The notes under the pieces are model-generated. The model saw nothing but the letters and a program-made list of their open reading frames with translations. It did no database searches and had not been told where the DNA came from. Positions 26,988 through 35,486 of a stretch of DNA of 45,490 nucleotides are shown here, in pieces. The position numbers and the translations under genes were made by a program. Position 1 is the stretch's first letter, and the number at the start of each line of letters is the position of its first letter. Source of the DNA: Bacteroidota bacterium (GTDB lineage: Bacteria > Bacteroidota > Bacteroidia > 2-12-FULL-35-15); assembly GCA_947476185.1 (NCBI GenBank), contig CANJPX010000021.1, positions 1-45,490 of the forward strand. The letters run 5' to 3'.

Positions 26988-27716
26988 ATGGAAAAGAAAT
27001 TGACAGTTGATGTTTGTTTATCACCTTACATGTACCCTGTGCATCATAAAGATGATGCAATCGTAGTGGTAATAGATATACTTCGTGCAACAACAGCAAT
27101 GTGCACCGCTTTTCATCATGGTGTTGAAAAAATGATCCCTGTCGCAACAGTTGAAGAAGCTACCCAATATAAGCAGCAAGGTTTTATGGTTGGTGCTGAA
27201 AGGAACGGGATCGCTTTGGAGGGTTTTGATTTTGGAAATTCTCCTTTTAGCTATATGACCGATAAAATTAAAGGTAAGACCATTGTTATTTCAACAACAA
27301 ATGGAACTCAAGCAATTGAAGCTGCCAAAAATGCTCATCAAGTTGTTATCGGTGCCTTTACAAATATTTCTGCATTATGTGATTATTTAGTTTCTGAAAA
27401 CCGAAGTATTCTTCTGTTATGTTCAGGTTGGAAAAATCGTTTTAATTGGGAAGATAGTGTTTTTGCCGGAGCAGTGACACAACGATTGCTAGCTGAAGGT
27501 CTTTTTAAAACAAGTGATGCTGCTACAGCGATGTTGTTTTTGTATGAGCAATCTCAAAAGAATCAAATTAAGTTTATAAGGAATTCATCCCATGCTGAGC
27601 GATTGGCTGCTATGGGGCTTAAGAAGGATATCAAATATTGTTTCCAATTGGATAAAACAACTGTCATCCCTGTTTTAGAAGGTAAATATTTAGTTAAACT
27701 CTCTTCATATTTTTGA
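26988..27716 (+). CDS. comB: ComB-family 2-phosphosulfolactate phosphatase
   Basis: ComB dephosphorylates 2-phosphosulfolactate to sulfolactate in coenzyme M synthesis in archaea. Homologues in bacteria without methanogenesis probably act in sulfolactate or other sulfonate metabolism, which is plausible in Bacteroidota that make sulfonolipids, though not shown here. The 242-residue protein has the family motifs VVIDILRATTAMCTAF, GAERNG, FGNSPFSY, ISTTNGTQAI and the Gly/Trp-rich LLCSGWKNRFNWEDSVFAG. It starts at the ATG at 26988, immediately after a dispersed repeat, and may be co-transcribed with gcvT (42-base gap). Confidence 0.85.
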   Translation: MEKKLTVDVCLSPYMYPVHHKDDAIVVVIDILRATTAMCTAFHHGVEKMIPVATVEEATQYKQQGFMVGAERNGIALEGFDFGNSPFSYMTDKIKGKTIVISTTNGTQAIEAAKNAHQVVIGAFTNISALCDYLVSENRSILLLCSGWKNRFNWEDSVFAGAVTQRLLAEGLFKTSDAATAMLFLYEQSQKNQIKFIRNSSHAERLAAMGLKKDIKYCFQLDKTTVIPVLEGKYLVKLSSYF

Positions 27717-27782
27717 TTCTTATAATTCTTATCTTTACTTAGATCATTTTGATATTTATATTGAGCACCCCAATTCTAAACC

Positions 27783-28769
27783 ATGCGTAAATTTATTTTT
27801 GCAATACTGATCGCGCTTACAATTTTTTTAATCCCGGATACTGAGCCGGCATATTCCTGGGGCTTTTTTGCACATAAAAAGATCAACCGGATGGCTGTTT
27901 TTACGTTGCCGGAAGGAATGATTGGATTCTATAAACAGCATATCGAATATATTTCAGAGCATGCCGTTGATCCGGATAGAAGGAGGTACGCGAATGAAGA
28001 TGAAGCTCCCAGACATTATATTGATATTGACCATTATGGGAAATATCCTTTTGATTCGGTTCCCCAATGGTGGAAGAAAGCTGTCTCAAAATATTCAGAA
28101 GATACATTGAAAGCATATGGAATTGTTCCATGGCACATCGAAAAAATGGTGTATAGATTGACAGAAGCTTTTAAGGAAGAAAATCTGGATCTGATCTTGC
28201 ATTATTCCGCCGATCTTGGTCATTACATTGCCGATTCGCATGTTCCATTGCATACAACAGAAAATTATAACGGACAAATGACAAACCAAAAAGGAATCCA
28301 TGGCTTTTGGGAATCCCGCATTCCTGAGCTAAAATCAGAAGGTTATGATTATTGGCTGGGTCGTGCAAAATATATTGATAAGCCAATTGAAAAAGCTTGG
28401 GCAGCAGTAAAAGCAAGTCATGCCGCTGTTGATTCTGTTTTAACGTTTGAGGCAATACTGAATGCAAAATATTCTCCTGACAAAAAATATAGTTTCGAAA
28501 ATCGTGGTGCTACGTTAATGAAAGTGTACTCAAAAGAATATACTGAGGACTATGATAAAATGTTGAACGGTATGGTTGAAAATCGGATGCGCGAAGCAAT
28601 TATCACTATTGGCAGTTTATGGTATACAGCATGGGTAAATGCAGGTAAGCCTGACCTGAACCGTTTTGGCGATAAAGATGTTTCGGATTCTTTAAAACTT
28701 GCTAATAAAGAATCAGAAGAACTCTGGAAAACAGGAAAACTAAAAGATATCAAAGGACATGATGATTAG
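27783..28769 (+). CDS. Secreted zinc phospholipase C / S1-P1 nuclease-like protein
   Basis: A 328-residue exported protein of the zinc phospholipase C/S1-P1 nuclease superfamily. The signal peptide ends at PAYS, so the mature protein would begin WGFFAH. In this superfamily the N-terminal Trp itself ligates zinc, which supports the cleavage site. Further His/Asp ligand candidates lie in HYIDIDHYG, LHYSADLGHYIADSHVPLH and GIHGFWESRI, the last two matching the S1/P1 signature. Predicted activity is a phosphodiesterase on nucleic acid or phospholipid in the periplasm or outside the cell. It is single-gene or follows comB by 66 bases. Confidence 0.82.
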   Translation: MRKFIFAILIALTIFLIPDTEPAYSWGFFAHKKINRMAVFTLPEGMIGFYKQHIEYISEHAVDPDRRRYANEDEAPRHYIDIDHYGKYPFDSVPQWWKKAVSKYSEDTLKAYGIVPWHIEKMVYRLTEAFKEENLDLILHYSADLGHYIADSHVPLHTTENYNGQMTNQKGIHGFWESRIPELKSEGYDYWLGRAKYIDKPIEKAWAAVKASHAAVDSVLTFEAILNAKYSPDKKYSFENRGATLMKVYSKEYTEDYDKMLNGMVENRMREAIITIGSLWYTAWVNAGKPDLNRFGDKDVSDSLKLANKESEELWKTGKLKDIKGHDD

Positions 28770-28792
28770 TATTTCTATTACTCTTAAAATAA

Positions 28793-29836
28793 TTATCTCT
28801 TATTCGGATTAATAAATCTTCTATCATTTAGAAACTCTTTATCAGTCAAGGTCAAGAGAAAAGCAATAATATCTTTACGTTCTTTATCTGAAAGCTCGCC
28901 TATTTTATTTATTTCTTCATCAGCAGTTGAATTGTGATTTAATGAAGTTGAATAATGAATTAATACATCTTTTAGTTTTCTGTACCTTCCATCATGCATA
29001 TAAGGGAATGTTACTTCGATATTTCTTAAGCTTGGTACTTTAAATTTATAATTATCTGTTTCCGTTTTTGTTATTTTTCCTCTTCCAGTATCGTTAAGTG
29101 AACTATCTGGGTTTAGTCCATTATTCCGATATGAATTATCTGTAAATAAAGGCTCTTTATGACATCCCTCACATTTTGCTCTGAATAATTTTAATCCATT
29201 TATTTCCTGAAGACTAAATGTATCTTTTTTTGCTACATATTTATCGTATCGAGAATTTGCTGAGATCATTAGTCCGGTAAATTGCGCCAGCGCTTTTAAC
29301 AAACACTCCGAATTGACCACGTTGTCTTTGAAAGCTTTCTTAAAAAGTATAACATACTCTTTGTTTTGTTTTAGCTTTGAAATAACATGAGCTAAACTTT
29401 CATTCATCTCAATTGGATTGGTTATAGGGTTGATAGGTTGCACCTCTAAGTTATTTACTCCCCCATCTGCCATATAGGCGTCTTTCCATATCAGGTTTTG
29501 CAAAGCGGGAACATTGCGTGTCCCTATTTTTCCATCAAATCCATGACTCAATGCATGGTCGATATGCGCAAAAGCAGCAACCCTTTGGTGACAGCTCTGG
29601 CAGCTAATAGAGCTGTCTTTCGAAAGAATCGGATCGTAAAACAATTTTCTTCCTAATACAAATCCGTCAGGAGTAAGTTTATTAGTAGTAAAATCATAAT
29701 TTGGTTTTGGGAATCCTTTTGGAATTATTAATTCTACATTTTTTTTTGAAATTTTATGGTCGTCAAGTTTTTGTATAAAACTTATAAGTAGTATGCATCC
29801 GAATATTAAAAAAAATACATTTAGCCTATTTTTCAT
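28793..29836 (-). CDS. Di-heme cytochrome c peroxidase / MbnH-like enzyme
   Basis: A 347-residue periplasmic c-type cytochrome of the bacterial CCP/MauG superfamily. After an N-terminal membrane/signal segment (8-21), two heme sites CQSCH (79-83) and CEGCH (222-226) are seen, plus YMHDGRY at 279-285, the usual distal motif of the second half. CCPs reduce H2O2. Members encoded beside MbnP proteins (MbnH) instead use high-valent hemes to oxidise a Trp of MbnP to kynurenine for copper binding. Here the start overlaps the stop of the MbnP-like gene by 4 bases (ATGA), so the MbnH role is favoured by context, but ordinary CCP activity is not excluded. Confidence 0.85.
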   Translation of the reverse strand: MKNRLNVFFLIFGCILLISFIQKLDDHKISKKNVELIIPKGFPKPNYDFTTNKLTPDGFVLGRKLFYDPILSKDSSISCQSCHQRVAAFAHIDHALSHGFDGKIGTRNVPALQNLIWKDAYMADGGVNNLEVQPINPITNPIEMNESLAHVISKLKQNKEYVILFKKAFKDNVVNSECLLKALAQFTGLMISANSRYDKYVAKKDTFSLQEINGLKLFRAKCEGCHKEPLFTDNSYRNNGLNPDSSLNDTGRGKITKTETDNYKFKVPSLRNIEVTFPYMHDGRYRKLKDVLIHYSTSLNHNSTADEEINKIGELSDKERKDIIAFLLTLTDKEFLNDRRFINPNKR

Positions 29837-30573
29837 TTTTGTATGGTAAACATATCCTTATAATTATCTGCTATAATCGAGGCATTTTTATTATCTGTAA
29901 CTGTCGATAAGATTCTAAAATCGATGTTAGTAGGATTTTTTAATATTTCAGCTGCATTTACCTTTATGTTTAGTAGGGCAATTTTATCATTTTCAATCAA
30001 TAAAGGTTGTTCATATTTTAAGGAAACAGTTCTGATACTATTTTCCGGAAATTTGAATCCACCGATGTGGTATTCGAAATTATTACCAGATGATTTTGAA
30101 AAGGACGATTTTCCTTCTAGTTTTAAAAATATATAACCGCTGTTCCATGCCCAGAACATTCCATTTGTTTCATCTAGTGCTCCAGACTGGGCCCCACTAC
30201 AATTGTGAATACTGTCAACCCCAATAATAAAAGATACAGAAGTGTACTCTCCTTGAGGTATATTTTTCAAAATTATTATTTTTGAATTTTTTTCTTCTTC
30301 ATTGATTAGAAAATAATCAGATGAAACATATTCTTTACCATTTGATTTTTTTAAATGTACGTTTCCAATGTAATATTTAAAAATACTGATCGAAAACGGT
30401 TGACCGAATTTGTTTTTGTAAATAGTGCTATCCAGGTTCAAAATCAAACTATCTACATAGTGATTAAAAGCAATGCTCAACATTCCTTTTGAGGAGTGTT
30501 GAGCGTTTAAAAATTTTGGGGATAATGTAAATAAAATAAATAATCCCAGTAGAAGTTGAAATTGATTTCTCAA
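29833..30573 (-). CDS. MbnP-like periplasmic protein
   Basis: A 246-residue exported protein (signal peptide 1-24, ending FLNAQ) with the MbnP-type beta-sandwich. Recognisable segments are LSIAFNHYVDSLIL, FSISIFKYYIGNVHL, GVDSIHNCSGAQSGALDETNGMFWAWNSGYIFLKLEG and YHIGGFKFPENSIRTVSL. In the studied MbnP a copper site is formed by His and a kynurenine made from Trp by the partner di-heme enzyme. Here W141 or W143 in FWAWNSG and H38/H169 are the candidates. It lies 7 bases after a T9SS cargo gene and overlaps the di-heme gene. No lipobox is seen. Copper binding is inferred from family and neighbour. Confidence 0.78.
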   Translation of the reverse strand: MRNQFQLLLGLFILFTLSPKFLNAQHSSKGMLSIAFNHYVDSLILNLDSTIYKNKFGQPFSISIFKYYIGNVHLKKSNGKEYVSSDYFLINEEEKNSKIIILKNIPQGEYTSVSFIIGVDSIHNCSGAQSGALDETNGMFWAWNSGYIFLKLEGKSSFSKSSGNNFEYHIGGFKFPENSIRTVSLKYEQPLLIENDKIALLNIKVNAAEILKNPTNIDFRILSTVTDNKNASIIADNYKDMFTIQK

Positions 30574-30580
30574 AGGAAAA

Positions 30581-31963
30581 TTATTTTGTTACAACCACTT
30601 TAGAAGTTTCAATTTTATCTCCATCTGTTATACTAACAAAATAAATTCCTGCATAAACAGTTTGTAAGTCGAAATAACACATAGTACTTCCTTGAAATAA
30701 TGTTTGTGTCTGAACAACTTTTCCTAATGCATCTATTAATTCAACTTTTCTGTTTGATTGTCCACCCAGATGGGATTGAATAAATAACACATCATTTGCT
30801 GGATTAGGGTAAATAGATACTTTCAAATTTTCATTGATAGCATTTGAAATTCCTGTTGTTGATGAATAAGATGTAAGTCCTCCTGGTAAAGAAGGTACAG
30901 TCGTAACCACTTTTGTTCCATAAAAGGTCGGTCCTACAACATAAGGATAAGCAGAATTCCAGGTAGCATCTACAGTACAGAAATATGCATAAGTACCTAA
31001 TGGATATTCGGGTGTTACACAAAAACGGCCATTGTGAATATCAAGATAGTCAGGTGTTCCAGAAGAGGTTGGATTGTATTGATAATCCTCTCTGTATTCA
31101 CCCAAAGGGTGTGAAACACTCACAACTGGTCCAGAAGTTACAGTTGTTCCATCATAATAAGTTGTTCTTGTTGTAATACTTCTTAAACTAAAACTTGATT
31201 TCATTCTTACGATTCCACCTGTTCCATTTGTGTTTTTATAACCATAAGCTCCATAGATGGGAAACCCATCATAAGCAAAACCAATTAATGGTGAGTGAAC
31301 TGTTGAATCGATCACATATAATCCATCAGCTAAATATAAATTGCAGACAGTTGAAAGTACCGTCAGATCTAAATTAAAGGCACTTGGGTTTTGATGGTGA
31401 TGATAGTTTGTCATTGCTGGATGTCCTTTTGCGCAATCGAAACCAGCCTTTTCTGCAAGTACTGCATCTCTATTCCATACCCCGTCGCCAGGACCTCCTG
31501 GTATTGGACCACCCACATCAGTTCCTGTAGAATTTTTATAAGAAACACCATCTCGGTAATCAAATAAAGAGACGCCATTAATAAAAACACCAATAGTTCC
31601 GCCTGTTGTTGATGTGAGCGTTCCGGTATTTTGAACCGGATTCAAAGGGATTTTATATTTATTATTATTGTTTCCTCCCTGGTTTGGATTTCCATCCAAA
31701 TATGGTCCGATAACATATGCTGGTATTCCACTACAGCTCACATATACGTTTGTGGCATTGTAGGCAACTGCTTGCACATTGGCAGGGTAAGTAGCATCTG
31801 CAATAGGAGTGGAGCTTCCACTGATGTAGTGCCTTCCTGTAATTCCAGATGTATTTTGAATCCAACTTGTGATTGCAGGATTTGTTTGAGCTTCAGATGA
31901 TGCAGAAATAATTAATGCAATCCCTGTTGTAAGTTGAAAAATTTTTCTTTTCATGTTTTTCAT
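30581..31963 (-). CDS. YHYH-domain protein with T9SS type A sorting domain
   Basis: A 460-residue secreted protein. It has a signal peptide (1-25), then a large domain rich in Tyr/His/Gly with PAMTNYHHHQNPSAFN, SPLIGFAYDGFPIYGAYGY, HPLGEYREDYQY, YLDIHNGRFCVTPEYPLGTYAYF. This is the pattern of the YHYH domain, whose clustered His suggests metal binding. Residues about 383-460 (VSIYPNPANDVLFIQ ... GIYFVSITDGDKIETSKVVVTK) form a type A C-terminal domain that directs export and cell-surface attachment by T9SS. It is the first complete gene of the cluster with the MbnP-like and di-heme genes, so a surface metal-handling role is likely. The catalytic role, if any, is unknown. Confidence 0.8.
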   Translation of the reverse strand: MKNMKRKIFQLTTGIALIISASSEAQTNPAITSWIQNTSGITGRHYISGSSTPIADATYPANVQAVAYNATNVYVSCSGIPAYVIGPYLDGNPNQGGNNNNKYKIPLNPVQNTGTLTSTTGGTIGVFINGVSLFDYRDGVSYKNSTGTDVGGPIPGGPGDGVWNRDAVLAEKAGFDCAKGHPAMTNYHHHQNPSAFNLDLTVLSTVCNLYLADGLYVIDSTVHSPLIGFAYDGFPIYGAYGYKNTNGTGGIVRMKSSFSLRSITTRTTYYDGTTVTSGPVVSVSHPLGEYREDYQYNPTSSGTPDYLDIHNGRFCVTPEYPLGTYAYFCTVDATWNSAYPYVVGPTFYGTKVVTTVPSLPGGLTSYSSTTGISNAINENLKVSIYPNPANDVLFIQSHLGGQSNRKVELIDALGKVVQTQTLFQGSTMCYFDLQTVYAGIYFVSITDGDKIETSKVVVTK

Positions 31964-32001
31964 TTTTTTAATATGCAGTTATGGAGGCTTAAAATTTAAA
32001 T

Positions 32002-32313
32002 TTAATTATTTTTATATTTAATAGAACATCCGATGCTCCTGGTTTCTTTTATTTCAACATCTTTCCCTGAAATTAAATCAGTAACAGCATTTTCTAAATA
32101 TTTGTTGGTTACTTTTTCAGGTTCAGCTCCATTGTCATCAATAGCACCGGAATATTGTTTATTTACTTTTAATAAAACAAATGCATGAGGTGTTTTGTTT
32201 GCGCCTAATGCTTTTGCCGCAGTTTGTTTAGAATCTTTTAAATAAGGAAATTTGGAATATTTTGAAACCGCCAACGTTTTCATACTTTCCGTATTCTCTT
32301 CTGGATATTGCAT
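32002..32313 (-). pseudogene. C-terminal fragment of a redoxin (AhpC/TlpA-like) protein
   Basis: The 103-residue frame matches the C-terminal half of redoxin-domain proteins: QYPEENTESMK, FPYLKDSKQTAAKALGANKTPHAFVLL with the cis-Pro TPH, YSGAIDDNGAEPEKV and the family-specific end GCSIKYK. The N-terminal half with the beta-alpha-beta start and the CxxC active site is absent. A TAG stop lies three codons before the ATG, and only 112 bases separate this frame from the WD40 gene, too little to hold the missing part. It is therefore probably a decayed gene, beheaded by a deletion. It lies 38 bases before the YHYH gene and could still be transcribed with it. Confidence 0.7.
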
Positions 32314-32425
32314 TTCCGACTATAAATTGACCCGTCGTCCTTCTTTTTCATTTAGCGCTATGTGACAATGAAACATGAAAAGATACTTAAGACAAAAAAA
32401 ATATCGGAAGGTTTAACCGAGACTT

Positions 32426-33337
32426 TCAATGTTTCACATCCCATACCATTATACTTCTGTCATCGCCCGTTGAAATCAAATAATTATTGTAACTGCTCCA
32501 CAATAATTTATTCACCGAATTCAGATGTCCGTCCCATTTCTCCTTATCAATCCTGACCAATAATTCGAATGTTTCTGCATCCCATATTTTAATTGTCTTA
32601 TCTCTGCTAGCGGTTGCAAATAATTTGGCATCCGGAGAAAATACAATGTCATATATTGCAAAATTATGGGCAGGAATACTTTTTATTAATGTATAGCTTT
32701 TTGCATCCCAGATATTCAAATGCGCATCTCGTCCGCCGCTAAGTAAAAGGGTTCCATCCGGAGAATAAGTAGCAACATTTGCTGAAAATTGATGTGCCGA
32801 AAACATTTTTTTCTCCTCCAGATCTTTAAGGTCGAAGATCCGAATGTTGCAGTCACCACTTGCAATTGCTATTTCAGAAGTTTGGTAATTAATATCAATA
32901 CTGCGGACTTTTTCTACACACAATTTCTTTATCTTGATAAGCGAAAGTGTTTCTAATGAATATACAGCGAAGCTCCCATCACTACCAGCACTGTAAAAAC
33001 AATTGGTTCGTGTGGAGTATTTGATATCAAATATTGGAGCAGTATGATTCTGTAAAATTTTGATCTCTTCTTTTGTCACAAGATCCAAAATGTGAATACT
33101 TCCTGTTGTTGTTCCTGCGAGTAATAAATGCTTCTCTTGAATATGGCAGATGGAATATATTGTTGAAGGGAATTGAGCAGCAAATTTTTCTGCCTGCATT
33201 GTTTCTATATTCCATAAGGCAACAAATTTGTCGCTGCTTCCGGAGAAGAAATGCGACGAATTTTCACCCTTTTCCAATGTGTAAACTGCTCCACTATGCC
33301 CAGTCAGCACACCTATTTTCTTTATTTCTATTGCCAT
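32426..33337 (-). CDS. WD40-repeat beta-propeller protein
   Basis: A 303-residue cytosolic protein composed of about seven WD40 repeats, for example LTGHSGAVYTLEKG...KFVALWNIE, LQNHTAPIFDIKY, FSAHQFSANVATYSPDGTLLLSGGRDAHLNIWD, IPAHNFAIYDIVFSPDAKLFATASRDKTIKIWD and LISTGDDRSIMVWDV. A single seven-bladed propeller accounts for the whole chain, so it likely works as a protein-binding scaffold. I start at MAIEIKKIG (33337) because the longer frame to 33361 adds eight residues not part of the first blade. It diverges from htpG. The partner is unknown. Confidence 0.85.
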   Translation of the reverse strand: MAIEIKKIGVLTGHSGAVYTLEKGENSSHFFSGSSDKFVALWNIETMQAEKFAAQFPSTIYSICHIQEKHLLLAGTTTGSIHILDLVTKEEIKILQNHTAPIFDIKYSTRTNCFYSAGSDGSFAVYSLETLSLIKIKKLCVEKVRSIDINYQTSEIAIASGDCNIRIFDLKDLEEKKMFSAHQFSANVATYSPDGTLLLSGGRDAHLNIWDAKSYTLIKSIPAHNFAIYDIVFSPDAKLFATASRDKTIKIWDAETFELLVRIDKEKWDGHLNSVNKLLWSSYNNYLISTGDDRSIMVWDVKH

Positions 33338-33385
33338 TGCATAAAAATACGATATTTGCATGGAATTATGCTCAAAAGAAAGATT

Positions 33386-33424
33386 GTCATCTTGTCAGCA
33401 GCTGCCTACTGGCACATAGTTTGA
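33386..33424 (+). promoter_or_regulatory. htpG upstream element GTCA-N4-GTCA / TGGCAC-N5-TTGA
   Basis: GTCA occurs at 33386 and 33394, then TGGCAC at 33410-33415, five bases, and TTGA at 33421-33424 (followed by C). TGGCAC is a perfect sigma-54 -24 half; the -12 half is TTGA instead of TTGC. Spacing to the upstream GTCA is the same as before dnaK and lemA. TTGA ends 53 nt before the htpG ATG. Confidence 0.6.
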
Positions 33425-33477
33425 CTTCATGAAGCGTCATTGATAACTATAAATTCAAATCTATAATTTAAAAAACC

Positions 33478-35340
33478 ATGAGTACAGGTAAGATAAACGT
33501 TCAAACAGAAAACATTTTTCCAATAATCAAGAAATTTCTTTACAGTGATCACGAAATATTTTTGCGTGAGCTTATTTCCAATGCGGTAGATGCTACACAA
33601 AAATTAAAAACGCTTTCTGCTATTGGTGAGGCGAAAGGTGATTTCAGTGATATAAAAGTTGAGGTGATCATCGATAAAGAAGCTAAAACACTTACCATCC
33701 GTGACAAGGGGATTGGTATGACTGCTGAAGAAATTGAAAAATATATCACACAAATTGCTTTTAGTGGAGCTGAAGAGTTTGTTAATAAATATAAAGATAA
33801 AACGCCTGAAGCGAATGCTATCATTGGTCATTTTGGATTAGGTTTCTATTCCGGATTTATGGTGGCAAAGAAAATTGAGATAGTTTCATTGTCTCACAAA
33901 GAGGGTTCTCAAGCTGTTCATTGGGAATGTGATGGCAGTCCGGAGTATAAGATCGAGGAAACAACCAAAACTGGAAGAGGTACTGATATTATTTTGCATA
34001 TCGCAGAGGATTCCGAAGAGTTTCTTGAAAAGGAGCGCATCGATCATTTATTGATGAAATATTGTAAATTCTTACCTGTAGAAATAAAATTTGGAACGCG
34101 CAAAGAAGGTGAAAAAGATAAGGAAGTTGAAGTAGATAATATCATCAATAATCCCTCTCCGGCATGGACAAAAAAGCCTGCTGATCTCAAAGATGAAGAT
34201 TATAAGAATTTTTATCGTGAACTATACCCGATGAATTTTGAAGATCCTTTGTTTCATATTCATTTGAATGTTGATTACCCGTTCAATCTTACTGGAATTC
34301 TATATTTTCCTAGAATAAAGAAAACGTTTGAGGCACAAAAAGATAGGATCCAATTGTATTGTAATCAGGTCTTTGTTACTGATTCGGTTGAGAATATTGT
34401 TCCTGACTTTTTATCATTGTTGCAAGGTGTGATTGATTCCCCTGATATTCCTTTAAATGTTAGTCGTAGTTATTTGCAAAGCGACTCAAATGTGAAGAAG
34501 ATCTCTGCCCACATCACCAAAAAGGTCGCGGATAAATTAGAGGAGATCTTTAAAAAGGACCGTGCTGATTTTGAATCAAAATGGGAAGACATCAAGATAT
34601 TTGTACAATACGGAATGCTTTCTGAAGAAAAATTTTATGAGAAAGCACAAAAATTCGCTTTGCTAAAAAGTACGGATGGGAAATATTCCACTTTGGAAGA
34701 ATATGCTGAAAAAGTGAAAATTGCTCAAACAGATAAAGACAAAAAAGTGATTTATCTGTATACAACAAATATCGATGAGCAACATAGTTTTATTGAAACG
34801 GCTAAAGATCGCGGTTACGATGTAATTGTTTTTGATAGCCCGATAGATTCTCATTATATCAATCAATTAGAATCCAAATTGCAAAATACTTCTTTTGTTC
34901 GTGTTGATGCTGATGTAATTGATAAGATCATTAAAAAGGAGGAGGATCAGCCTTCGAAACTTTCTGAGGAAGAGCAAAAGAAGCTGAAACCTTTGGTTGA
35001 GGAAACAATTTCCAAGGAAAAATTCACGGTTGTGTTTGAAAGTCTAAGTGAAAAAGATGCACCGATGCTAATTACGAAGCCTGAATTTATGCGTAGAATG
35101 AAGGACATGAGTGCAATGGGTGGGGGTGGAATGGCCTTTTATGGTTCAATGCCTGAAATGCATAATTTGGTTGTAAATAGCAATCACCCTCTTATTTCAA
35201 AGATCTTGAACGAGAAGAATGTTGAAAAACAGAAACAACTGACAAAACAAACTGCTGATTTGGCAATGTTGTCCCAAGGGCTATTAAAAGGTGAAGAACT
35301 GACAAAGTTTATAAAACGAAGTGTCGATTTAATAGACTAG
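33478..35340 (+). CDS. htpG: Hsp90 chaperone HtpG
   Basis: HtpG is the bacterial Hsp90, an ATP-driven dimeric chaperone. The 620-residue protein has the GHKL ATPase motifs LRELISNAVDAT, DKGIGMT and GHFGLGFYSGFMVA in the N domain. A middle domain follows with YFPRIKK and LNVSRSYLQSDSNVKKI, and then a C-terminal dimerisation domain. Length is typical of the family. There is no MEEVD tail, as expected in bacteria. It is monocistronic and shares its upstream element with dnaK and lemA, which points to common heat-stress control. Confidence 0.97.
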   Translation: MSTGKINVQTENIFPIIKKFLYSDHEIFLRELISNAVDATQKLKTLSAIGEAKGDFSDIKVEVIIDKEAKTLTIRDKGIGMTAEEIEKYITQIAFSGAEEFVNKYKDKTPEANAIIGHFGLGFYSGFMVAKKIEIVSLSHKEGSQAVHWECDGSPEYKIEETTKTGRGTDIILHIAEDSEEFLEKERIDHLLMKYCKFLPVEIKFGTRKEGEKDKEVEVDNIINNPSPAWTKKPADLKDEDYKNFYRELYPMNFEDPLFHIHLNVDYPFNLTGILYFPRIKKTFEAQKDRIQLYCNQVFVTDSVENIVPDFLSLLQGVIDSPDIPLNVSRSYLQSDSNVKKISAHITKKVADKLEEIFKKDRADFESKWEDIKIFVQYGMLSEEKFYEKAQKFALLKSTDGKYSTLEEYAEKVKIAQTDKDKKVIYLYTTNIDEQHSFIETAKDRGYDVIVFDSPIDSHYINQLESKLQNTSFVRVDADVIDKIIKKEEDQPSKLSEEEQKKLKPLVEETISKEKFTVVFESLSEKDAPMLITKPEFMRRMKDMSAMGGGGMAFYGSMPEMHNLVVNSNHPLISKILNEKNVEKQKQLTKQTADLAMLSQGLLKGEELTKFIKRSVDLID

Positions 35341-35410
35341 TATTAGCTTTATAGGATGTTTCTTCTTTAAATAGGTACGAAGGAGTGAATGTATTATCTG
35401 CCAAATAATA

Positions 35411-35449
35411 GTCAGCTTGTCATTACTACCTGATTGGTATATCCTTTGA
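35411..35449 (+). promoter_or_regulatory. lemA upstream element GTCA-N4-GTCA / TGGTAT-N5-TTGA
   Basis: GTCA at 35411 and 35419 (same 8-nt pitch as before htpG), then TGGTAT at 35435-35440, five bases, TTGA at 35446-35449 followed by C. The distance from the first GTCA to TGG is 24 nt, identical to dnaK and htpG. TTGA ends 37 nt before the lemA ATG. Confidence 0.55.
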
Positions 35450-35486
35450 CAATATATATGCACACTAACCAAACTAAAATAAAAAT

